Shown: positions 7,650 through 18,308, counted from the first letter of the stretch. The stretch: 64,000 nt of DNA from UBA1268 sp965662195 (GCA_965662195.1 CBFIHA010000001.1:1-64000); one strand, 5' to 3'. Numbers and translations: made by a program. Notes: generated by a model not told the origin, from the sequence alone.

Positions 7650-10600
7650 ATGACGTTCGACACGAATCCCGCCCCTCGGTTCAGCTCTGCCGACCAGCGG
7701 TCTTCCCCCCAGCAGCAGCCAAAGCGAGGATCACGAGCAAACCAGAACGAGCAGTGTGAGCCGCTGGCGATTGTCGGGATCGGCTGCCGGCTGCCGGGGG
7801 AAGCCAACGACTGGCAGTCGTTCTGGCAGCTGCTCGAGGAAGGCCGCGACGCCATCACCGAAACGCCGGCAGACCGCTGGAGCACCGCCAAGTTCTTTCA
7901 GCCGGGTGACGCAGCCCCGGGCAAGCTGCTGAGCCGCTGGGGCGGTCATGTCACCGACATCGCCGGCTTCGACCCGCGGGCCTTCGGCATCTCGCCCCGC
8001 GAGGCGGCCCTGATGGACCCGCAGCAGCGAATGCTGCTGGAGGTCGCCTGGCGGGCCATCGAAGATGCCGGCACACCGCCCAGCCGGATCGACGGCCGTG
8101 ACGTCGGAGTCTTTATCGGCATCTCGTCGTTCGACCATGCCGTTGCCAGCCTCAGCTTCCGCGACCGCGGCGTGCTCACGCCCTACAGCAACACCGGAGG
8201 CTCCTCAAGCATCGCGGCCAACCGGATCTCCTACTGCTTCGACCTGCGTGGGCCGAGCCTGGCAGTCGACACCGCCTGCTCCTCGTCGCTGGTGGCGGTG
8301 CATCTGGCCTGCGAGTCGATTCGCCGGGGGGAAAGCCGGATGGCCTTGGCTGGGGGTGTCAACGCCCTGTTGATGCCCGACTTCACCGTCGCCTTCAGCC
8401 AGCTCGGTGTGCTCTCTCCCGACGGCCGCTGCAAGACCTTTGACGCCGCCGCCAACGGCTATGTCCGCGGCGAAGGGGCCGGCATGGTGTTGATCAAGCC
8501 GCTGCAGGACGCTCTCAACGACGGCGACCTGATCTATGCGGTCATCCGCAGCACCGCCAGCAACCAGGACGGCCGCACGCCAGGGCTGACTGTTCCGAGC
8601 GGAGACGCCCAGCAGCAGCTGATCCGCGAAGCCTGCCGAAAGGCCGGTGTCGCGCCGGCTGAAATCGGCTATGTCGAGGCCCACGGCACCGGCACACCGG
8701 TCGGCGACCCGATCGAGGCCAATGCCATCGGCAGCGTCGTAGGCCAGGGCCGGCCGGCCGACAGTCCCTGCCTGATCGGCTCGGTGAAGACCAACATCGG
8801 CCACCTCGAGGCAGCCGCCGGCATCGCCAGCCTGATCAAGGCGGCCCTCATGGTCTATCACCGTCGCATCCCGGCCCATCTGCACCTTCAGCAGGCCAAC
8901 CCGGCAATCGACTTTGAGCAGCTCGGCCTGGCGGTTCCCATAACCAGCCGAGATTGGACCGTCACCACAGCCTCCGGTCAGGCGGCCCGCCGCATCGCCG
9001 GCGTCAATGGCTTCGGCTACGGAGGCGCCAACGCCCATGTGCTGCTGGAGGAGCCACCAGCCGCGACTACCTCGCCCCGTCGTGATCCGGCCTCGGAGTG
9101 GGTGAGCGAACCACTGCTGGTGCCCCTGGCTGCCCGCAGCCACAAGGCCCTCGCCGCCAGTGCCGGCCTGCTGGCTGACTGGCTGGAGCGAGCAGGCCGA
9201 ACAGTCAGCCTGCCCGACGTCGCCGCCTTTCTGGCCCATCGGCGGTCTGGCGGGCCGGTGCGTGACCACCTCGTGGTCAACGACCGGGCCGATCTCATCG
9301 ACAAGCTACGACAGCTGGCAGACGGAGCTGACCGGCCCGCAGCCGGCAAGCGCACGGCCGCACCAGATCCTGCCGAACTGGCCTTCGTCTTCAGCGGCCA
9401 GGGGCCGCAGTGGTGGGGCATGGGACGGCGACTGTTCGCATCCAGCGGCAGCTTTCGGCGGGTGATCGAACGCTGTGGTGCAGAGTTTTCACGGTACGGT
9501 GACTGGTCGCTGGTCGAGGAACTCCTGCGAGACGAGGCCGACTCGCGGCTCCAGCTGACCCGGTTTGCGCAGCCCGCGATCTTTGCAGTGCAGGTCGGCA
9601 TCGCGGCTGTCTGGAAGCAGTGGGGTATCGAGCCGGCTGCCTGCGTCGGCCACAGCGTCGGTGAGATTGCGGCGGCCCACGTGGCCGGCGGCCTTTCCTT
9701 CACAGAGGCTTGCCGGGTCGCCTTTCATCGAGGCCGCACGATGGACCTCGCCTCATCCCAGGGGGGCATGCTGGCGGTGGGGCTGAGCCGCGATGAACTC
9801 AAAGCCTGGCTTCCCGATGAGAATGGCCCAGTCGGCATCGCCGCCGTCAACGGACCGACGTCACTGACCCTTTCCGGCCCGGCCGCTGCCATCGCGGCAC
9901 TCGCCGAGAAGCTCGAGGCGGCTGGTGTTTTCTGCCGCCGGCTCGCTGTCGAATATGCCTTCCACAGCCCGCTGATGGAGCCGGTACGGGAGGAACTGCT
10001 GGTGTCACTGGCCGATCTCAGCCCGACAGCCACCAGCCTGCCGCTGTTTTCGACGGTCACCGGCGGCCTGATCGACGGCACTGCCCTGGGGGCTGACTAC
10101 TGGTGGCAGAACGTCCGCCAGCCGGTGCTGTTTGCCGACGCGATGGCCTGCGTGGCGACCACCGGCAAGACGCTGGCAATTGAGATCGGTCCCCACCCCG
10201 TGCTGGCCTATTCAATCAATGAATGCTTTGAGGCAGCCGAAGCCACCGTTGAAACACTGCCGTCACTCCGCCGCGACACCGACGATGTCGCCACCATGCT
10301 CGCCTCACTCGGCCGGCTTCATACGCTTGGCCTGCCGATTGACCTCGGCCGGCTGCACCCGCGGCCCCACCGTCGCCTGCCACTGCCGCCGGAGCCGTTC
10401 CTCACCCAACGCCTGCGAGAGGAGTCGCCCGAGGCCCGCGAGTCGCGCGCTGCCCGGTCGCTTCACCCGCTGCTGGGTGACCGTACCGAGGCTCCGACCG
10501 CCCGCTGGGAATGCCGGGTCGACCTGCGGTTGCAACGATACCTGGGTGACCACCTCGTCCGGGGTGCCTGCGTCCACCCGGCGGCGGGTTATCTGGAGGC

Positions 10601-13600
10601 CGCGATCGCCGCAGCCGGAGAATTAGCCGATGACGCTGTGGCGACAGTGCGGCTTGAGCGGCTGGTGCTGCGGCTGGCCTGCCTGCACGACGAGGCAGCC
10701 CCCCGCTGGCTCGCCTGCAGCCATCGTCCCGATCGCCGCAGCCTTCACTTCGCCCAGCGCGGGGTCGCTGACTCCGACTGGAGTGAGCTGGCCAGCGTCA
10801 CCATCGCCACCGCAACCGGCCCGGTGCCGCCACTGGCTGGAGACCTGGACGAGGTCAGCCACCGCTGCGCCGAGGCCTTCACCGGCGCGCGGCTCTATGC
10901 CTACTGCCGCCGGCTCGGCCTCGACTACGGCGAACAGTTCCGGGGGATTACGACCGGCCGACGGCGCAGCGGCGAATGCCTGGCCGACGTATTCCTGCCC
11001 CCGCAAGCTGCAGCTGAAATCGAGCGTTACCGGATCCATCCCGCCCTGCTCGATGCCTGCTTCCACGGCATGATCGCCGCCGACCGCGACTTCGACCACA
11101 CCGTGTCAGGCCTCTACCTGCCACGGGAAATCGGGACGGTGCACTTCATGGCGGCCCCCGGTGCGACTGCAACCGTCCATGTGCAGATTACCGACCGCAG
11201 TGACGAACGGATCGTCGCCGACCTCGACATCCGCGGCGCCGACGGCCGTCTCTGTCTGGCCATCCGGGGATTTATCAGTGACCGCGTCGCCGGCAGCGAG
11301 CCGGACGAAACCACCGCCGACCTGGTCTATCGGCTCGACTGGGTAAAGCAGGCTGCAGCCAAAGCGGCCGCGGCCGAAACAGCTGAGCCGGCCTGCTGGC
11401 TGCTGTTTGCCGACACCGGTGGGCGGGGCGACCGGCTGGCTGAACAGCTGACAGCGGCCGGTGACAGCTGCATCCTCGTGCGACCGGGCGATCGGTTTGC
11501 GGCAAATGACGATGGCAGCTTTGCCCTCAACCCCGACAGCCGGGCCGACTTTGCCGAGCTGCTGCGGGCGATCGCCGAGGCAGCCATCGGGGGCGTGATC
11601 TATTGCTGGGCCCTCGATGCCCCCACCACCTCCGGCCTCACATCGAGCCAGCTGCGGGCAAGCACACTGCTGTCCTGCCGGGGTCCGCTGCATCTGATAC
11701 AGGCCTGGGAAGCGGAGGGCCCCGAGGGCCAACTGCCCTGCTTCTTCGTGACGGCTGGTGGTCAGACCATCGAAGCGGCAGACGCCCAACATGTCGAGGT
11801 TGCCCAGACACCACTCATCGGCATGGGCCGGGTGATCGCCAGCGAATATGGCCGGCTCCGCACCCGCCTGGTCGACATCGCCGGCGCCGCCGATGCCACC
11901 GCATTGGCAGCACTGGTTCACGAACTGCACCGTGACGATGCCGAGGATGAGGTGCTGCTGCGGGAAGACGACCGCTGGGTTCGCCGCTTCATTCCGCACA
12001 CGGATGCCGTCGCCTGCCCAGCCGCCTGCCGACAGCTGCCCGGCCGGCTTGAGGCTGCCGCCACCGCTGGTGTCGAGGACCTCAGCCACCGGCTCTTTCA
12101 TCCCGGCCCAGTCGGGCCGGGCGAGGTGGAGATCGCGGTCCACGCCGCTGGGCTCAACTTCAGCGACGTGATGAAGGCGCTTGCCCTTTACCCCGGCCTA
12201 CCACCCGGCCGGCCGGTGCTCGGCAGTGAATGCTCCGGCGTGATCACCCGGGTTGGCCCGGGGGTGACCGACTGGCAGCCGGGGGATGAAGTAATCGCTG
12301 TTGCCCCGGGTGCCTTTGCTACCCATGTGGTGGTCGCCACTGAATTGGTCGCCCGCAAGCCTCGCAATCTCAGCCATCAGCAGGCGGCAGCCCTACCGAT
12401 CGCCTTTCTCACGGCGATCCATGCCCTGCACGAATGTGCCCGGATCCGGGCTGGTGAGTCAGTGCTGATCCATTCCGCCAGCGGTGGTGTCGGTCTGGCC
12501 GCTATGCAGCTGGTGCGGCTGGCCGGCGGCCGGGTGCTGGCCACCGCCGGCAGCGAGGAAAAGCGGGCCTTTGTCCGCGAGCAGGGTGCCGAGCAGGTGT
12601 TTGACTCGCGCAGCCTCGGCTTTGCCGACGAAGCCCGCCGCCAAAGTGGTCGCATCGATGCCATTCTCAACAGCCTGCCGGGTGAGGCGATTCCCCGGGG
12701 CATCGAGGCACTGGCCATCGGTGGGCGGTTCCTGGAGATCGGCAAACGGGATATCTATGCCGACGAGGCCCTCGGCCTCTATGCATTCCGGAACAACATC
12801 GCCTTTTTTGGGATCGACCTCGACCAGCTGTTCAAGCGGCAGCCGGCGCGGATGGGTGAACTGCTGCGGAGTCTGCCTGAGCGATTCGAGTCGGGCGAAC
12901 TCAAGCCGCTGCCGGTGACCGTCCATCCGGCCGCCGAGGCAGTCGCCGCCTTTCGGGACATGCGGCAGGCTCGGCACATCGGCAAACTGGTGATTGACTC
13001 GAGCACGCCACCAGTGGCGGTGCGGCCGCCCGAACCGGGGCAGTTCCAGTGCGATCCCAACGCGAGCTACTGGGTGGCCGGTGGGCTGGGGGGCTTTGGC
13101 CTCGAGGTGGCCCGCTGGCTGGCTGAGCAAGGCGCCGGCACGCTGATCCTCGGTGGCCGCAGCCTGCAGGTTTCGGCTGCGGCGGCCGCCACGATTGCGG
13201 CGATCGAAGCCTCCGGCACCCGGGTGCGGCTGCTGCCGGCCGACATCACCCGGCCCGAGGATGTCCGGCGGGTGCTGGCGACGATCGCCGCGGAAGAAAA
13301 GCCTCTCAAAGGCATCTTCCACACCGCGATGGTGCTCGAGGACCGGCTGCTGGTCGATCTCGACCACGAAACGCTCGACCGGGTGCTCTGGCCCAAGCTG
13401 CTCGGTGGCTGGAACCTGCACCGCGAGTCACTCGGCCTCGACCTCGACCAGTTCGTGCTGTTCTCGTCGCTCTCCAGCGTCTTCGGCCATGCCGGCCAGG
13501 CCAACTATGCCGCCGCCAACGCCGCCCTTGATGGACTAGCCCACTATCGCCGGGGCCTCGGCCTGCCGGCCACGGTGATCAACTGGGGGCATCTGGGTGA

Positions 13601-16600
13601 GGTCGGTTATCTCTCTCAGCGGGACGAACTGGCCGCCCGGCTTGAACGCCAGGGCGTGCTCTCCTTCACGGTGCAGCAGGCGATGGACTGCCTGGCCCAC
13701 GCGATCACATCTCACGAAACCCAGCTGAGTGTCCTGCGGATGGACTGGACCCGCTGGCGGGGCCTGGGGATCACCGACAACGTGCCGCCGAAGTTCGCCC
13801 ATCTGTTGCGGTCGGTGGGGACGGCCGATGGTGGCGAGACAACGACCACGATTTCACCAGAAACCCTACGGGCTGCTGCCCCTGCCGAGCGTCGGCGACT
13901 TGTCGAGATAACAGTGCGGGCCAAGACGGCCAGCCTGCTCGGCACCGACCCGGAAAGCCTGGAGGCTGACCGGCCGCTGCTCGAACTCGGACTCGATTCC
14001 CTGATGGCCGTGGAGCTGCGGAACTGGATTGACAACCAGACCGGCGTCAATCTGCCGATGGCAGCCGTGATGCGCAGCCCAGGCGTCACGGCGGTGACCC
14101 AGCAGATCTGCCGGGAACTCAGCGACGGAGCCGTGGATGAGACCACCGAACAACCGCTGTCGGACCGAGCAGATGCGCAGCCGCCGGGACCGGTGATCTT
14201 CCCGATGGCAGCGGGGCAGCGGGGGCTCTGGACCGCCTTCCGCCGCGCTCCGACCGGCACCGCCTACAACGTCTTCCTACCTACCAGAATCCGTTCACCG
14301 CTCGACATCGATGCACTTCGGGCAACAATGAATCTCGCGGCCAACCGGCATGAAAGCCTGCGAACCACCTTCGGTGAAAACGGTGGTGAGATGCTGCAAC
14401 GGGTGCATCCCAGCCTGCCACCCGAGTTCACCGTCCACGACGCCACCGGGCTTGATCCTGACGCTGTTCGGGAGCTCGCTGCCGCTGACGCCCAGCGACC
14501 CTTTGACCTTGAGCGGGGCCCACTGCTTCGGGTGACTGCCTACCGGCTGGCTGCCGATGACTGGGTGGTGCTGACGACCACGCACCACATTGCCGTCGAC
14601 TTCTGGTCGCTGATCCTGCTGCTGGGTGAGATTGCCGCAGGCTACGCCGCGCAAGCGACGGGACAGCCGCAGGTGCTGCCACCTGCGGCCAACAACTATG
14701 CCGAGTTTGTTCACCGCCAGCAGAAACTACTGGCCAGCGAGCGGGTGCCTGAGCTGCGAACCTTCTGGCAAGAGCAGCTGGCCGACATGCCGACGACGCT
14801 CGACCTGCCCCTCGACCATCCCCGGCCAACGCGGTTCACCGGTCGGGCCGGCAGTGCATCACTCACGATTTCACCCGTAGCCTCAGCCGCGGTCACAAGC
14901 CTGGCAGCAGCCGTCGGTGTGACCCCATCGGCTGTGATGCTCGCCGCGGTAAAGGTGCTGCTGGCCCGGTTTTCTGGTCAGTCCAGCTTTCTGATCGGCA
15001 TGCCGTTTTCGGGCCGCAGCCAGCGGCGGTTCGAGGACACCGTCGGCTTTTTCATCAACATGCTGCCGATTCCCGCCCGGCTCAATGACAGTCCCTCGTT
15101 CCGCAGCCTGGTTGAGCGGACCGGCGACACACTGATGGCGGCACTGGAACATGAGGACTATCCCTTCGCGGCAATCGTGGCCGATGCCCGCTGCGGCTTT
15201 GATCCGGGCCGCAGTCCGCTGTTCCAGGTAAGCTGCACGTTCGAAAAATCACACCGCCGTGGCGAGACGGGCCGGGCCGGCTTCCTGTTTCCCGACCGGG
15301 CCGAAGTGGTCAGCTTCGCCGGACTGCGGCAGGAGAGTTTTCCGGTGCCGCAGCAGGCCTGCGTTCACGACCTCGAGTTTGTCTTCGAGCAGGCAGACGA
15401 TGGCTACCGGGGTGTCCTTCACTTTTGTCAGGACCTGTTCGGGGACGAGACGGTCGCGAATCTTGCCCGTTGTCTCGAAGGCCTTGTGGCTGCCCTCACT
15501 GAGAATCCCGACAGCCCCCTCTCAGACGTCGCCTGGCCTGTTGTTCCCAGCCTGCCGAAGCCAGCGAAATGTCCGCCGGGCACATTGAAAAACCTGCTCC
15601 GCCCCGTCAGCGACCGTCAGCCGGAGCAACCAGCGTTTCTCATCGGTGACCAGCAGTGGACCTACCGCGATCTCAGCCACCTGAGCAGTGCGGTGAGCCG
15701 GAAACTTGTTGCCGCAGGCCTGGGTGGTGATGATCTGGTGCCGGTCGTTGCTGACCGCCGGCAGGGGATGCTGGCCACCGTTGCAACCATGCTGGCCGGC
15801 GCTGCGGTACTTCCAGTCGATGCCGAGCAGCCGGCGGCGCAGCTTGCAGATTTGATCAGCAACACCAACGCCAAGGCGATCATCACAGCAGGAGCACCCC
15901 AGACTCCACAGGCAGTTGGCCTGGAACTGCCTGTGATTGATATCACTGAACTTGAGCAAAGGTCTTGCTCGGGTACCACCACACCCCGGCTTCACCCAGG
16001 AAGCCCGGAGCGGAAGCGACGGGACACGCAGTGCACCCACAGCCACGCGTCAACAGCCGACCGCCTCTCCTTGCCGCAGCCGACCAGCGATGACCTGGCC
16101 TATTGCATCACCACCAGCGGCTCGACCGGCCAGCCAAAAGGTGTGCTGGTCGAACAAGGGGCGATTACCAACCTGCTCACCTGGCGGCAGCAGGTGATGC
16201 CGGCAAGGCCCGGCGATCGCATGCTGCTGCTGTTCTCCCACCAGTTCGATGCTGCTCTCGGCACGACGCTGGCAACACTCGCCGCCGGTGGCACCGTGGT
16301 GGTCGCCGAGGACGAGGCTCCCCGGGACATTGCCCGACTGATTGACCAACTGATCCGCGACCGGATCAGCATCCTGCCAGTCATTCCCTCACTGCTGCAG
16401 CTGCTGATCGAGCATCCCCGGTTCGGTGAGTGCCCCTGGCTGCGGCAGATCTGGTGTGGCGGCGAGGCCCTGTCGCCGGCGCTGGCCGAGGCGGTAGCCC
16501 GGCTGCCCGGAGTGACGCTCTGGAATTGTTATGGGCCAACCGAGACGACGGTCGAGGCGGCGGTCTGGCAGGTCGAGGCCGACGCCTGCCGGGGCCGAGC

Positions 16601-18308
16601 CCGGCTGCCGATCGGCCAGCCAGCAGCTGGAGCCGGCCTGATGGTGGTCGATGACCATCTGCGGCCGCTGCCCGATGGCCTGCCGGGTGAACTCGTGGTG
16701 ATCGGGCCGGGCCTGGCCCGCGGCTACCTGGGACAACCAGAACTGACAGCGGACCGGTTTGTCATGCTGCCAGGGGCCGCTGGCCGGACAGCTGAACCGA
16801 TTCGTGGCTATCGCACCGGTGACCGCTGCCGTCGTCTGGCCGACGGAAACTTCGAGTTTCTCGGTCGGCTTGATGAGCAGGTGAAGCTGCGTGGCTACCG
16901 CGTGGAACTGGGTGAAATCGAAATCTGCCTGCGGTCGTATCAGGCGGTGACCGAGGCAGCCGTGAAGCCGATTGCCGTTGGCACCCCCGAGGCCCGGCTG
17001 GCCGCCTTCGTCGTCATCGATCCGGAGTCGGATGCAACCGAAACGGAAGATTCGATCGTCAGCCGGTTGCACCGACATCTGGCTGCCCGGCTGCCCGCCT
17101 GGAAACGGCCGGCCACAGTCGATCTGATCGACACCATTCCGACCACGGCCAGCGGCAAGGTCGATCGGGCCCGGCTGCCCGAGCCGACCGCTTCCCATCC
17201 AGAGCTGGCCGGCGTCGAATCACCCCACACGCCACTGCAGCAGCATCTTGCCGACTGCTGGCGGGAGACACTTGGCCTGACTACCGTCGGCATCCGGGAA
17301 AACTTCTTTGACCTGGGTGGCACCTCGCTACAGGCGGCGGTGCTGGCCGCCCGATTGAGTAGTGATCTGGGGGTTGAGGTGCCGACCGTGCTCTTCTTCG
17401 ATCTGACCGACATTGCCGCGATTGCCCGACGGCTCGCTGAGTTGCACCCGGCTGCCGTGAAAGCCCGCTTCGGGCCGGATTCACTTGCCACTACCGAGGC
17501 CGACGACGACAGCCACCCGCTGGTGGTTTCCCTCAAGCCAGATGGCAGCCTGCCACCTTTGTTCATGGTGCATCCACCGGGAGGAATCGTCGTCTGCTAT
17601 GCGGCCCTTGCCCGGCAGCTCGATCCCGACCGGCCCCTGATTGGTATTCGTTCCCGCGGCCTGCATGGCGAGGAAGACCTGCCCACCAGCCTTGAGGCTC
17701 TGGCTGCCGATTACGTCACGGCCATTCGGGTGACGCAGCCAGCCGGCCCCTATCTCGTTGGCGGCTGGTCACTCGGTGGTGTCATCGCCAGCGAGGTTGT
17801 CCGTCAGCTGCTGGTGGCTGGTGAGACCGTCGACCGGCTGCTGCTGCTCGACTCGGCCCTGCCGGAGGGGAGCCACGAGGCTGATGGAAAAACCGGTCGT
17901 GAGTACGGCCTCGAGCTTGGGCTCAGCGAACTTGGCGATCTCCCGGCAGCAGAGCAGCTGCCAGTTCTCTATGAGCATGCCCGCAAATTGGGGCTGATCG
18001 AGGAGACCGCTCCGAAAGAACTGGTGGCCAGGATGCTGGGCGACCTGCACCGGCTCTTCGCCCATCACGCCCGGCTGTGCAGCAGCTATCAGCCCCGGAA
18101 GCTGGCCGTCGACGCGGTGCTGTTCCGGCCACGGGAGACACCGGCAGAACTGGCCGAACCGGCCGACCGGGGCTGGGGCCGGCTGCTGCGGTCAGTCGGG
18201 GTCCGCGAGGTGCCGGGCCATCACCACAGCATGGTCGCCCCGCCGCACGTGACGGCCTTGGCCGCCGCAATCGACGAGGCCCTCGCCGAAGCGGGTGTTT
18301 CATCGTGA
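7650..18308 (+). CDS. hybrid type I PKS-NRPS megasynthase with terminal thioesterase
   Basis: This 3,552-residue enzyme has one fully reducing PKS module and one NRPS module. KS has Cys210 (TACSSS), His345 (EAHGTGTP) and His385 (NIGH). AT has Ser669 in GHSVGE and YAFH at 769-772, so malonyl-CoA is likely but not certain. DH has His968 (HxxxGxxxxP) and Asp1135 (DACFH). A pseudo-KR segment precedes ER (about 1460-1780; nucleotide motif SGGVGLAA near 1610). KR (about 1806-2020) has Ser1940 and Tyr1953 and an LED motif suggesting B-type. ACP carries Ser2117 (LDSL). C domain has HHIAVD at 2312-2317. The A domain has TSGSTGQPKG near 2822 and Asp2867. PCP has Ser3226 (GGTSL). TE has Ser3374 (GWSLGG), Asp3401 and His3524-3526. 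No methyltransferase or loading domain is seen. In-frame codons begin at 7506, but those would overlap the permease; ATG 7650 starts just before the KS. The product may be an N-acyl amino acid or a cyclised derivative. Confidence 0.95.
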   Translation: MTFDTNPAPRFSSADQRSSPQQQPKRGSRANQNEQCEPLAIVGIGCRLPGEANDWQSFWQLLEEGRDAITETPADRWSTAKFFQPGDAAPGKLLSRWGGHVTDIAGFDPRAFGISPREAALMDPQQRMLLEVAWRAIEDAGTPPSRIDGRDVGVFIGISSFDHAVASLSFRDRGVLTPYSNTGGSSSIAANRISYCFDLRGPSLAVDTACSSSLVAVHLACESIRRGESRMALAGGVNALLMPDFTVAFSQLGVLSPDGRCKTFDAAANGYVRGEGAGMVLIKPLQDALNDGDLIYAVIRSTASNQDGRTPGLTVPSGDAQQQLIREACRKAGVAPAEIGYVEAHGTGTPVGDPIEANAIGSVVGQGRPADSPCLIGSVKTNIGHLEAAAGIASLIKAALMVYHRRIPAHLHLQQANPAIDFEQLGLAVPITSRDWTVTTASGQAARRIAGVNGFGYGGANAHVLLEEPPAATTSPRRDPASEWVSEPLLVPLAARSHKALAASAGLLADWLERAGRTVSLPDVAAFLAHRRSGGPVRDHLVVNDRADLIDKLRQLADGADRPAAGKRTAAPDPAELAFVFSGQGPQWWGMGRRLFASSGSFRRVIERCGAEFSRYGDWSLVEELLRDEADSRLQLTRFAQPAIFAVQVGIAAVWKQWGIEPAACVGHSVGEIAAAHVAGGLSFTEACRVAFHRGRTMDLASSQGGMLAVGLSRDELKAWLPDENGPVGIAAVNGPTSLTLSGPAAAIAALAEKLEAAGVFCRRLAVEYAFHSPLMEPVREELLVSLADLSPTATSLPLFSTVTGGLIDGTALGADYWWQNVRQPVLFADAMACVATTGKTLAIEIGPHPVLAYSINECFEAAEATVETLPSLRRDTDDVATMLASLGRLHTLGLPIDLGRLHPRPHRRLPLPPEPFLTQRLREESPEARESRAARSLHPLLGDRTEAPTARWECRVDLRLQRYLGDHLVRGACVHPAAGYLEAAIAAAGELADDAVATVRLERLVLRLACLHDEAAPRWLACSHRPDRRSLHFAQRGVADSDWSELASVTIATATGPVPPLAGDLDEVSHRCAEAFTGARLYAYCRRLGLDYGEQFRGITTGRRRSGECLADVFLPPQAAAEIERYRIHPALLDACFHGMIAADRDFDHTVSGLYLPREIGTVHFMAAPGATATVHVQITDRSDERIVADLDIRGADGRLCLAIRGFISDRVAGSEPDETTADLVYRLDWVKQAAAKAAAAETAEPACWLLFADTGGRGDRLAEQLTAAGDSCILVRPGDRFAANDDGSFALNPDSRADFAELLRAIAEAAIGGVIYCWALDAPTTSGLTSSQLRASTLLSCRGPLHLIQAWEAEGPEGQLPCFFVTAGGQTIEAADAQHVEVAQTPLIGMGRVIASEYGRLRTRLVDIAGAADATALAALVHELHRDDAEDEVLLREDDRWVRRFIPHTDAVACPAACRQLPGRLEAAATAGVEDLSHRLFHPGPVGPGEVEIAVHAAGLNFSDVMKALALYPGLPPGRPVLGSECSGVITRVGPGVTDWQPGDEVIAVAPGAFATHVVVATELVARKPRNLSHQQAAALPIAFLTAIHALHECARIRAGESVLIHSASGGVGLAAMQLVRLAGGRVLATAGSEEKRAFVREQGAEQVFDSRSLGFADEARRQSGRIDAILNSLPGEAIPRGIEALAIGGRFLEIGKRDIYADEALGLYAFRNNIAFFGIDLDQLFKRQPARMGELLRSLPERFESGELKPLPVTVHPAAEAVAAFRDMRQARHIGKLVIDSSTPPVAVRPPEPGQFQCDPNASYWVAGGLGGFGLEVARWLAEQGAGTLILGGRSLQVSAAAAATIAAIEASGTRVRLLPADITRPEDVRRVLATIAAEEKPLKGIFHTAMVLEDRLLVDLDHETLDRVLWPKLLGGWNLHRESLGLDLDQFVLFSSLSSVFGHAGQANYAAANAALDGLAHYRRGLGLPATVINWGHLGEVGYLSQRDELAARLERQGVLSFTVQQAMDCLAHAITSHETQLSVLRMDWTRWRGLGITDNVPPKFAHLLRSVGTADGGETTTTISPETLRAAAPAERRRLVEITVRAKTASLLGTDPESLEADRPLLELGLDSLMAVELRNWIDNQTGVNLPMAAVMRSPGVTAVTQQICRELSDGAVDETTEQPLSDRADAQPPGPVIFPMAAGQRGLWTAFRRAPTGTAYNVFLPTRIRSPLDIDALRATMNLAANRHESLRTTFGENGGEMLQRVHPSLPPEFTVHDATGLDPDAVRELAAADAQRPFDLERGPLLRVTAYRLAADDWVVLTTTHHIAVDFWSLILLLGEIAAGYAAQATGQPQVLPPAANNYAEFVHRQQKLLASERVPELRTFWQEQLADMPTTLDLPLDHPRPTRFTGRAGSASLTISPVASAAVTSLAAAVGVTPSAVMLAAVKVLLARFSGQSSFLIGMPFSGRSQRRFEDTVGFFINMLPIPARLNDSPSFRSLVERTGDTLMAALEHEDYPFAAIVADARCGFDPGRSPLFQVSCTFEKSHRRGETGRAGFLFPDRAEVVSFAGLRQESFPVPQQACVHDLEFVFEQADDGYRGVLHFCQDLFGDETVANLARCLEGLVAALTENPDSPLSDVAWPVVPSLPKPAKCPPGTLKNLLRPVSDRQPEQPAFLIGDQQWTYRDLSHLSSAVSRKLVAAGLGGDDLVPVVADRRQGMLATVATMLAGAAVLPVDAEQPAAQLADLISNTNAKAIITAGAPQTPQAVGLELPVIDITELEQRSCSGTTTPRLHPGSPERKRRDTQCTHSHASTADRLSLPQPTSDDLAYCITTSGSTGQPKGVLVEQGAITNLLTWRQQVMPARPGDRMLLLFSHQFDAALGTTLATLAAGGTVVVAEDEAPRDIARLIDQLIRDRISILPVIPSLLQLLIEHPRFGECPWLRQIWCGGEALSPALAEAVARLPGVTLWNCYGPTETTVEAAVWQVEADACRGRARLPIGQPAAGAGLMVVDDHLRPLPDGLPGELVVIGPGLARGYLGQPELTADRFVMLPGAAGRTAEPIRGYRTGDRCRRLADGNFEFLGRLDEQVKLRGYRVELGEIEICLRSYQAVTEAAVKPIAVGTPEARLAAFVVIDPESDATETEDSIVSRLHRHLAARLPAWKRPATVDLIDTIPTTASGKVDRARLPEPTASHPELAGVESPHTPLQQHLADCWRETLGLTTVGIRENFFDLGGTSLQAAVLAARLSSDLGVEVPTVLFFDLTDIAAIARRLAELHPAAVKARFGPDSLATTEADDDSHPLVVSLKPDGSLPPLFMVHPPGGIVVCYAALARQLDPDRPLIGIRSRGLHGEEDLPTSLEALAADYVTAIRVTQPAGPYLVGGWSLGGVIASEVVRQLLVAGETVDRLLLLDSALPEGSHEADGKTGREYGLELGLSELGDLPAAEQLPVLYEHARKLGLIEETAPKELVARMLGDLHRLFAHHARLCSSYQPRKLAVDAVLFRPRETPAELAEPADRGWGRLLRSVGVREVPGHHHSMVAPPHVTALAAAIDEALAEAGVSS
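15973..16023 (+). repeat. hairpin repeat inserted in frame within the A domain
   Basis: Between adenylation motifs A2 and A3 the protein has an unusual Arg/His/Thr-rich stretch. Its DNA contains CCCGGAGCGGAAGCGACGGG (16004-16023), which can fold as a CCCG/CGGG stem with a tandem GA mismatch, a GC pair and a GGAA loop. The sequence from GTACCAC (15973) to CAGGAAGCCCGGAGCGGA (15997-16014) is matched, imperfectly, at 18349-18387 outside the gene. Confidence 0.5.

Noticed and set aside
8205..12143. Long antisense ORFs inside the PKS-NRPS (354 and 345 residues)
   Set aside because: They are opposite to unbroken, motif-complete megasynthase coding sequence and have no domain pattern; such frames are common in GC-rich DNA.
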